Of a stretch of 7,608 nt of DNA, positions 1 through 4,823 are shown in pieces (the stretch's first letter is position 1; every line of letters starts with the position of its first letter). This stretch comes from Candidatus Saccharimonadota bacterium. Lineage in GTDB: Bacteria > Patescibacteriota > Saccharimonadia > Saccharimonadales > Saccharimonadaceae. The stretch is taken from contig JAFWNO010000029.1 of the NCBI GenBank assembly GCA_017510305.1, positions 1 through 7,608 on the forward strand, in the 5' to 3' direction. Below the pieces are notes generated by a model that had not been told where the DNA came from, ran no database searches, and saw only the letters and a program-made list of their open reading frames with translations. A program made the position numbers and the translations under genes.

Positions 1-1027
1 CTTTTTTCAATCTAATAATATTAATAAATACCACCATCAGCCCCACCATCACAAATAGATAGAATGTAATCCCTCGATTTAACAGCATAGCCGAACTTAC
101 CAGCTCTTCCCCAAAAGCCACCGCATACAGTGCCAAAAATACCGTTTCACTCACCCCTACCGCTCCAGGTATCGGCAAGCCCGAAGTTGCCACAAACAGC
201 ACCGATTGTATCGCAAATAGATCCCAAATCGTATGCCCAGACAGCCCCATTGCCATATACACACAAAACGGCACCGAGTAAAATAGCGACTGTTGCAACA
301 TTACCTTCCCCATCGCTATCCAAAATTCTTTCTTATGCGCCTTAATATACTTTGCGCTTTTCCCATACTGTTCTAGGCTCTTATTTGCCCCCTCCTTCCA
401 TAGGGTAGCTTTCTTTATGCCAAAACTCTTCAAAGTATCAAAGAACCAGCCCACTATTCCCTTTGCCAAAGTCTGTGAAAATAGACACGCCAGTAGAACT
501 AGAAGTGCCGCCCCATTGATAATAAAACCAATCACAAATAAAAACAGCACGTTATCCGATATCAAAGATGGCGACAATAAAAGACACGCTGTCCCTAATA
601 CCATAATTGCCATCTGCATCCCCACCGTCTGTATTAAAATCGCTACTGTCGCATTTGCCCCTTTAATTTTCTCTCTTGTCATATAATATATTTCTATCGG
701 CTGCCCACCACTCGCCCCCGGCGTCACCGAGCAAAAGAAAAATTCTATCAAGGCGAATTTCAGAGCCTTCTTATACGAAATATTTTCACCAAATGAATTA
801 AGAAGCGTCCATACGTTCCAAGCCTGCACCATAAAATACCCCATCATCAGTGCCACGCCAAGCAAAACAAAGAATATATTAGCCGAAAAAACTACATTTG
901 CCACTTCCCCCAAATCTTGATCCTTAAATACAAAGAAAAAAGTAAGAAAAATCAGCAACACAAATATCACGACATACCACGCAATACTCTTCAACCCCTT
1001 TTGCGCTGCTGTGTTCTCTTTATCCAT
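1..1027 (-). CDS. Flippase-like integral membrane protein (LPG synthase TM/UPF0104 family), 3' end cut by window
   Basis: The reading frame runs from ATG at 1027 to the window's first base with no stop: 342 codons seen, C-terminus missing. The protein is very hydrophobic, with several membrane segments (about residues 14-34, 50-70, 125-150, 158-182, 243-262, 268-300, 315-338). Two conserved family motifs are present: TPGASGGQP at 102-110 and GLPIPGAVGVSE at 283-294. These are typical of the lysylphosphatidylglycerol synthase transmembrane family (MprF N-terminal flippase domain, also called UPF0104). No C-terminal aminoacyltransferase domain is visible, and with the TM core nearly complete here the gene is probably a stand-alone flippase-like protein. 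Members are thought to move lipids or lipid-linked precursors across the membrane; the substrate cannot be read from sequence. It lies 39 bp downstream of the amide hydrolase gene and has its own TATAAT box only 6 nt before the ATG, so it may be translated from a leaderless mRNA. Family assignment is solid; function is inferred. Confidence 0.88.
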   Translation of the reverse strand, partial: MDKENTAAQKGLKSIAWYVVIFVLLIFLTFFFVFKDQDLGEVANVVFSANIFFVLLGVALMMGYFMVQAWNVWTLLNSFGENISYKKALKFALIEFFFCSVTPGASGGQPIEIYYMTREKIKGANATVAILIQTVGMQMAIMVLGTACLLLSPSLISDNVLFLFVIGFIINGAALLVLLACLFSQTLAKGIVGWFFDTLKSFGIKKATLWKEGANKSLEQYGKSAKYIKAHKKEFWIAMGKVMLQQSLFYSVPFCVYMAMGLSGHTIWDLFAIQSVLFVATSGLPIPGAVGVSETVFLALYAVAFGEELVSSAMLLNRGITFYLFVMVGLMVVFINIIRLKK

Positions 1028-1033
1028 TCCCTA

Positions 1034-1063
1034 ATTATACACCAAACGGGCTTTTTTCTCTAG
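1034..1063 (-). promoter_or_regulatory. Putative promoter of the flippase-like gene (leaderless type)
   Basis: On the minus strand a perfect TATAAT lies at 1039-1034, followed by six bases (TAGGGA) and then the ATG at 1027. A TAGAGA hexamer 17 nt upstream (about 1062-1057) matches TTGACA at four of six positions. Initiation about 7 nt after the -10 box would place the first transcribed base at or next to the A of the ATG. There is no room for a Shine-Dalgarno site. Read-through from the upstream gene is also possible. Confidence 0.6.
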
Positions 1064-1066
1064 AGC

Positions 1067-2020
1067 TTACTCTTTCACCTCAATCAAATCTGAGCCAGAT
1101 AAATCATAGTCGCTCATCGCCACAGCCTTAATCGTTGGATTCTCATAGGTATTATAATAGTATGTATTCGTTGCCGCAGAAAACCCACCAGTATAAACCG
1201 TCTTTTCAAATTGACCATCCGCCATCGCCGCCGCACCATCTATCATCGCTACACCTGCTAGCGTATGAAACAGCCTGCTCACATTCTCATCTTCGCCGCC
1301 CTTTACTGGGTAATGCGTATTAAGATATGCTACTCTCACAAATCTTGACGGCGAATAGTAATCGCCCGGTATTCCCCGCATCAAAGAACCAGAGCCAAAT
1401 GGCTTTATCTCTGCATTTCGCCACACCACCTTCTCTGGCATCGGACTAGCAAGATTCATATAATTTCTTAGATTCTCTTTGTGCCAGGCATAAGTCGGCT
1501 GGTTTGTTAGCACATCCACATCGTTATCATAGATATGCATCCCATCTGCCATATATTCTACCACAATACTTCTCTTATTATCGCCAATAATCCAGTGTAG
1601 CATCGATGATGGGATTTTATCATTAATTGGCTTATCTACAATTACTGTATTTTCCAGAGCTTTCTCTACCTCATCCACCGTTTTAAAATTCATCGCCACC
1701 CACAGTGGAAATTCATATGCCGACACATTGGTCTTACCATCTACCGTCTCCCTTTCGTACTGTGCATATCCAGGGAAATTTAGCCCAGCAACCCCTAGAC
1801 CTGCATCATTCATACAGTCAAAGTAGAGTGGCACATTCTCTTCCACAATTGCCATCCCAATTACCGCATATTTCATCTCTTGCTCACCCAAAAACGCCGA
1901 ATTATACTTATATCCCTTTGGCGTCACTACCACATACTGTCCATACCCTGTAGACCAGTCCAAATTCCTGCCAAAATACATATTTCCCTTGTCATCGCTA
2001 AATCTCACCCCGGTACACAT
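1067..2020 (-). CDS. Bile salt hydrolase / penicillin V acylase family Ntn hydrolase (linear amide C-N hydrolase)
   Basis: The product has 317 residues, the usual length for conjugated bile acid hydrolases (choloylglycine hydrolase, EC 3.5.1.24) and penicillin V acylases. It begins MCTGVRFS, so removal of Met exposes Cys2 as the N-terminal nucleophile. The other family residues fall at the expected places: Arg18 and Asp21 in FGRNLDW, Asn81 in GVAGLNFPGY, Asn173 in LTNQPTY, Arg226 in SPSRFVR. The Asn in GLNFPGY is more typical of bile salt hydrolases than of penicillin acylases, but substrate cannot be settled from this. There is no signal peptide, so it acts in the cytoplasm. The start at 2020 is chosen over an upstream in-frame GTG at 2059 because AGGAGG lies 4 nt before this ATG, Cys must be residue 2, and a TATAAT box sits inside the would-be extension. 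It follows a 160-residue membrane protein gene and precedes a flippase-like gene. Stop is TAA. Confidence 0.93.
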   Translation of the reverse strand: MCTGVRFSDDKGNMYFGRNLDWSTGYGQYVVVTPKGYKYNSAFLGEQEMKYAVIGMAIVEENVPLYFDCMNDAGLGVAGLNFPGYAQYERETVDGKTNVSAYEFPLWVAMNFKTVDEVEKALENTVIVDKPINDKIPSSMLHWIIGDNKRSIVVEYMADGMHIYDNDVDVLTNQPTYAWHKENLRNYMNLASPMPEKVVWRNAEIKPFGSGSLMRGIPGDYYSPSRFVRVAYLNTHYPVKGGEDENVSRLFHTLAGVAMIDGAAAMADGQFEKTVYTGGFSAATNTYYYNTYENPTIKAVAMSDYDLSGSDLIEVKE

Positions 2021-2024
2021 AAGG

Positions 2025-2056
2025 CCTCCTTTTTTCTTATGTTTATAATTATACCA
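2025..2056 (-). promoter_or_regulatory. Extended -10 promoter and strong Shine-Dalgarno of the amide hydrolase gene
   Basis: On the minus strand TGGTATAAT (2056-2048) is a textbook extended -10 element (TGn plus TATAAT). It abuts the TAG stop (2061-2059) of the upstream gene. No good -35 is visible at 17 nt. Initiation near 2041 would give a leader of about 20 nt carrying AAAAAAGGAGG, with AGGAGG at 2030-2025, four bases from the ATG at 2020. This is the strongest ribosome binding site in the window and suggests independent, efficient expression of this gene. Confidence 0.7.
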
Positions 2057-2058
2057 CA

Positions 2059-2541
2059 CTATTCTTCTATTTTATTCATTGCTTCATTAATCTTTTCGTC
2101 CAAAGCTTTTTGAACTTTCTCTGCCGTATCCGTCGCCGAAACTTTCACCTCCTCAAAAGCCTTCATGATATCTTCGTTATTCTGAGTGTCATATGCTGTC
2201 GCTAACTTCTGCCATGTCGCTAGATAATCATTCAGTGCAGTTTTTACCGCATCATTTGTCGCCCCTTGCATTAATTCGTTTAATTTATTAATATAATTAT
2301 TTATTCCATCCTTATCAATCGTTTCCGTATCTGCTCTCCAGCCATTATACAGCTCGCTCATTTTCTTTATAAAATCACTTTTATCCTTAATTGTCGCCGC
2401 CACACCTTCCAGCGCCGATTGTTTATCTGCAGCCCCAGCAGTCTTCCCTACTTGATATCCTACGAAATATGTCCCCACTGCCAAAACCAAAACACATACC
2501 ACTCCAATTAATATTTTTCCCTTATTATTCTTTTTGTCCAT
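2059..2541 (-). CDS. Single-pass membrane-anchored helical protein, unknown function
   Basis: The product has 160 residues and I do not recognise a family. A short basic N-terminus (MDKKNNKGK) is followed by one hydrophobic segment at about 10-31, then a GYQVGKTAGAAD turn. The remaining roughly 125 residues are charged, have no cysteines, and look almost wholly alpha-helical (for example 42-62, 78-92, 97-118, 122-156), with coiled-coil-like spacing near the C-terminus. Positive-inside logic puts the helical part outside the membrane; an uncleaved signal anchor is more likely than a cleaved signal peptide because no clean AxA site follows. The ATG at 2541 is preceded by AGGAG (2552-2548) at 6 nt spacing, starting immediately after the TAA of the DUF3152 gene, so the two are very likely cotranscribed. 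Stop is TAG. Its helical shape would suit a scaffold or binding partner, but that is a guess. Confidence 0.85.
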   Translation of the reverse strand: MDKKNNKGKILIGVVCVLVLAVGTYFVGYQVGKTAGAADKQSALEGVAATIKDKSDFIKKMSELYNGWRADTETIDKDGINNYINKLNELMQGATNDAVKTALNDYLATWQKLATAYDTQNNEDIMKAFEEVKVSATDTAEKVQKALDEKINEAMNKIEE

Positions 2542-2552
2542 AATTTTCTCCT

Positions 2553-3233
2553 TTACTTCTTATTAGTCCAAAGCTCCCACTCGAGTGGCCAAGCATTAAA
2601 TGTATCACACCCCCGCATTCCTGTAGATTGCTGCAACATCAACGGCGCCGGCCCACCATTTGGACAACTCTCTACGTGCGCATAATGTCCCAGCCAGTGC
2701 CCCATTTCGTGATTCACCACCATATGCTGATAATCTCTCTGCCCCATCCCCACAGCTCGCGTTGGCTCCGTCCCCTCACGCCAGCGCACATCATTAATAA
2801 TCACTTGATTATTCCAAGTCGTGCAAGACAGTTCCCCAGAACAGCCATTAAGCGCCTCTAGATGCGCTGGGTCAGAAAGTATCACGTCTAAATCTTGCCC
2901 AGAATTCACTTCCTCAAATTTTATACCAGCCCTCACCCAGCCACGCTTGTCATTTAAAGTTTCTGCTACCTTCTGTTTAAAATCATCAAAATCCGCCACT
3001 ACATCCCCCCATACTACCGTCTTATATTTTACTGTCAAAACATTATCATTGCCTTCAGTAGTCGCAACCGTTTCCTTCTTTTCTGGCCACATCAGCACTC
3101 CCTTCGGCAACGGGATACTCACCTTTTCTGCAATCAAAGAATTAGCCACTTCATCTTTACTCATTGCCCCCACTGCTACCGCCCCCGCCGCGACAAATAT
3201 CAATACCAAAACCCCACACGCCCACTTTTTCAC
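2553..3233 (-). CDS. DUF3152 secreted putative zinc metalloprotease (HExxHxxGH)
   Basis: The product has 226 residues. An N-terminal signal peptide or signal anchor spans about 1-24 (MKKWACG, a hydrophobic stretch, then AVGAMS). The rest matches what I know of the DUF3152 family. The zinc-binding motif HEMGHWLGH lies at 175-183 (His175, Glu176, His179, His183), in the spacing of metzincins and matrixin-like proteases. A later APLMLQQ (196-202) supplies the expected Met-turn. Cysteines at 131 and 137 (CSGELSC), and at 190 and 209, could form two disulfides outside the membrane. The family is common in Actinobacteria; its proteolytic activity is, as far as I know, predicted from the motif. Translation starts at GTG 3233, chosen because the signal sequence begins exactly there. 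Its first base is the last base of the preceding gene's TAG stop (TAGTG), and the nearest purine-rich site (AGAGGA) is about 12 nt upstream, so translational coupling is likely. Stop is TAA. Confidence 0.87.
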   Translation of the reverse strand: MKKWACGVLVLIFVAAGAVAVGAMSKDEVANSLIAEKVSIPLPKGVLMWPEKKETVATTEGNDNVLTVKYKTVVWGDVVADFDDFKQKVAETLNDKRGWVRAGIKFEEVNSGQDLDVILSDPAHLEALNGCSGELSCTTWNNQVIINDVRWREGTEPTRAVGMGQRDYQHMVVNHEMGHWLGHYAHVESCPNGGPAPLMLQQSTGMRGCDTFNAWPLEWELWTNKK

Positions 3234-4258
3234 TACTGTACCGTTTCCTCTCGCGCTAAATCAATGTACTCTTTAATCTTATCTTCTGCCCGCAAATCCT
3301 TCATTCGCTTCGAAAATTCCGTCCACGGAATTTTAATCGATGCGTAGTTTACCGTTGTGTCTGTCTTCTCAATTAATTTCACAAAGTAATATCCATCCCC
3401 ATTGGTAGACACTTGCCTCCCACTCACCTGCCCAGGGGACAATTTCATCGCTTCCACTGAACGTCCCCCGTCTACGTTCATCTTATCCACCAAGCCGCCA
3501 GTCTCCTCATATCTTACTTTATCCCCCATTTCCTCTGCCACCGCCTGCATATTCCCCTGCTTTTCGTTAATCTTCTGCGCCACCTCATTGGCAATCTTTA
3601 CCGCATTTTCATCTATTTTCTCAGAAACTTTACTCTTTATCAAAGATAGGTACAGCATCCTCTTATACTCCGTTTCCGACAATCCAAAATTATCCGAAAG
3701 AATCTTCTTAAACCCTTCCTCGCTACGCTCCGTTCCGCCGATATTCCTATGTTCATCATAAGATTTATTTACTTCCTCACTTGTCACTTCTATTCCCAAT
3801 TCCCTAGCCAGTTTAATAGCGTAAGTATAATCTTCCGCATCATCCAATGCTAATCTCTTATAGTGTGCCCGCATCGTATCCGCATCTACTGTATCACCTA
3901 GCGTACCCTGCTGCTCCTCTACTGGCGTAATCGTACTCTTATAAATCATCAAGTAATCTGAATATCTCGCCTTTTCACCATCCACGTCCGCCACTGGCAC
4001 CGGCAAAATCTGCGTAATGCGATATAATACATCCCCAGTATCCTGCGCCTTATATAATGCAAACCACCCCAAACCAGTCATCACCGATAGCGCTACTACT
4101 GCCACTATAATCGTCACTACCACCAAGCGATGCTTTGCATATTGTAAAGGGTATTTAAACTTCCGTCCGCGTGCTAACACTTCCTCGCGCCGCTCTTCTA
4201 CCTTCTCACGCTCGGTCTTCTTCGCCGCATCTTTCCTTTTTAAACTAATCTTCTTCAT
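3233..4258 (-). CDS. Membrane-anchored SurA/parvulin-like peptidyl-prolyl isomerase or foldase
   Basis: The product has 341 residues. A basic, charged cytoplasmic N-terminus (1-43, rich in Lys, Arg and Glu) precedes one membrane helix at about 44-68. An extracytoplasmic helical domain resembling SurA_N follows (about 95-215). The segment 250-297 resembles the central part of parvulin (PPIC-type) domains: ETGGLVDKM, then VEAMKLSPGQVSGRQVST, then GYYFVKLIEK. The usual start of a parvulin domain (an ARHIL-like strand) is not seen before residue 220; a vaguely similar VNYASIKIP occurs after the domain at 303-311. Isomerase activity is therefore uncertain and a chaperone role is equally possible. 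It would assist folding of exported proteins, such as the protease encoded next. The ATG at 4258 lies 14 bp inside the end of the PH-domain gene, with a weak AGGTGA (4270-4265) 6 nt before it. The TAG stop overlaps the next gene's GTG by one base. Confidence 0.85.
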   Translation of the reverse strand: MKKISLKRKDAAKKTEREKVEERREEVLARGRKFKYPLQYAKHRLVVVTIIVAVVALSVMTGLGWFALYKAQDTGDVLYRITQILPVPVADVDGEKARYSDYLMIYKSTITPVEEQQGTLGDTVDADTMRAHYKRLALDDAEDYTYAIKLARELGIEVTSEEVNKSYDEHRNIGGTERSEEGFKKILSDNFGLSETEYKRMLYLSLIKSKVSEKIDENAVKIANEVAQKINEKQGNMQAVAEEMGDKVRYEETGGLVDKMNVDGGRSVEAMKLSPGQVSGRQVSTNGDGYYFVKLIEKTDTTVNYASIKIPWTEFSKRMKDLRAEDKIKEYIDLAREETVQ

Positions 4259-4742
4259 TTTTACTCACCTTTCCTACTAAATTTTGTAGTTTATTATATA
4301 TACTCTCTGGATGTGGCACTTTACTAATTGTTAAATCTCCCACCGCCGTCTGCACTAGAATTGTACCATAATTAAATAAACCCGATGTTATCCCTGCTCT
4401 TTCATAGGAAATACTCTGTATTCTATCTAGCCCCAAATCTATCACCGATTTCTTAAACAGTCCCTTCTGGCTAATCTGCCTTATCCGCTCATCCGTTACA
4501 ATATACATCGAAAAATACCATAGCATATAAGAATATAAAAGCCCCAAGATGCCTACCACTACCGCCCCCAAAAATACCCAAAACATTTCCTTTTGCCCAG
4601 GCCACACCACCATCGGCACGACACCTAGCGCTATGCAAAATACACACCAAAATAAACCTTTTTTTGCTGTCGAGAAATGGCGCCGGAATATAAACTCCAC
4701 TTCTTCCCCCTCCCTTTGCCCATCAAAGGTCATCTCACTCAT
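4245..4742 (-). CDS. Bacterial PH domain membrane protein (bPH2/YdbS-like)
   Basis: The product has 165 residues. Two membrane helices (about 29-47 and 53-76) are followed by one bacterial pleckstrin-homology domain (about 78-157). The domain shows the typical run: YIVTDERIRQISQKGLF (80-96), LGLDRIQSISYE (103-114), then GLFNYGTILVQTA (121-133). The family (PF03703, YdbS/YdbT type) is widespread in Gram-positive bacteria and Patescibacteria; biochemical role is poorly known, generally thought to be membrane or lipid associated. The short N-terminus is acidic. The ATG at 4742 fits the family start and sits 6 nt after a TATAAT box, so it may head a leaderless transcript. It is the first gene of the tightly packed minus-strand group, overlapping the foldase gene by 14 bp (its TAG stop is at 4247-4245). 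Confidence 0.9.
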   Translation of the reverse strand: MSEMTFDGQREGEEVEFIFRRHFSTAKKGLFWCVFCIALGVVPMVVWPGQKEMFWVFLGAVVVGILGLLYSYMLWYFSMYIVTDERIRQISQKGLFKKSVIDLGLDRIQSISYERAGITSGLFNYGTILVQTAVGDLTISKVPHPESIYNKLQNLVGKVSKNEED

Positions 4743-4748
4743 ATATAT

Positions 4749-4757
4749 ATTATATCA
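4749..4757 (-). promoter_or_regulatory. Extended -10 promoter of the six-gene minus-strand cluster (leaderless type)
   Basis: On the minus strand TGATATAAT (4757-4749) is an extended -10 element. Six A/T bases separate TATAAT from the ATG at 4742, so transcription should begin at or beside the start codon and there is no ribosome binding site. No convincing -35 lies 16-18 nt upstream. The 6-nt spacing is the same as at the flippase-like gene (1034/1027). Confidence 0.65.
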
Positions 4758-4783
4758 CATATAAAAACATATTCCTCTTATGT

Positions 4784-4812
4784 TTGCAAATCGTATTCAC
4801 TTCTGATATAAT
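4784..4812 (+). promoter_or_regulatory. Promoter of the MMPL transporter gene (TTGCAA-17-TGnTATAAT)
   Basis: TTGCAA (4784-4789, four of six matches to TTGACA) and TATAAT (4807-4812) are 17 bp apart, and TG at 4804-4805 makes the -10 extended. The ATG at 4824 is only 11 nt after the -10, so a start near 4819 leaves a leader of about 4-5 nt with no Shine-Dalgarno site. TTGCAA lies inside the 8-bp palindrome TTTGCAAA (4783-4790), a possible but unproven operator. This promoter diverges from that of the minus-strand cluster. Confidence 0.7.
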
Positions 4813-4823
4813 CCAATATAAGT

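Noticed and set aside
130..686. Plus-strand open frames at 130-345 and 417-686
   Set aside because: They lie antisense to the long, motif-bearing flippase-like gene, have Pro/Ser/Thr-rich low-complexity products and lack ribosome binding sites or promoters. They are by-products of the C-rich strand.
1050..1075. Possible terminator between the hydrolase and flippase-like genes (AGAG/CTCT and CTCTAGAG near the stop)
   Set aside because: The stem would be only about 4 bp and is followed by A residues, not a T run, in the direction of transcription.
2821..3276. Plus-strand frame of 151 codons opposite the DUF3152 gene
   Set aside because: Antisense to a gene with a signal peptide and an intact zinc motif; the product shows no domain and no Shine-Dalgarno site precedes it.
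4741..4756. AT dinucleotide run (ATATATATAT) as a microsatellite or origin-like element
   Set aside because: It is only about 10 bp and is fully explained by the -10 box and start codon of the PH-domain gene.
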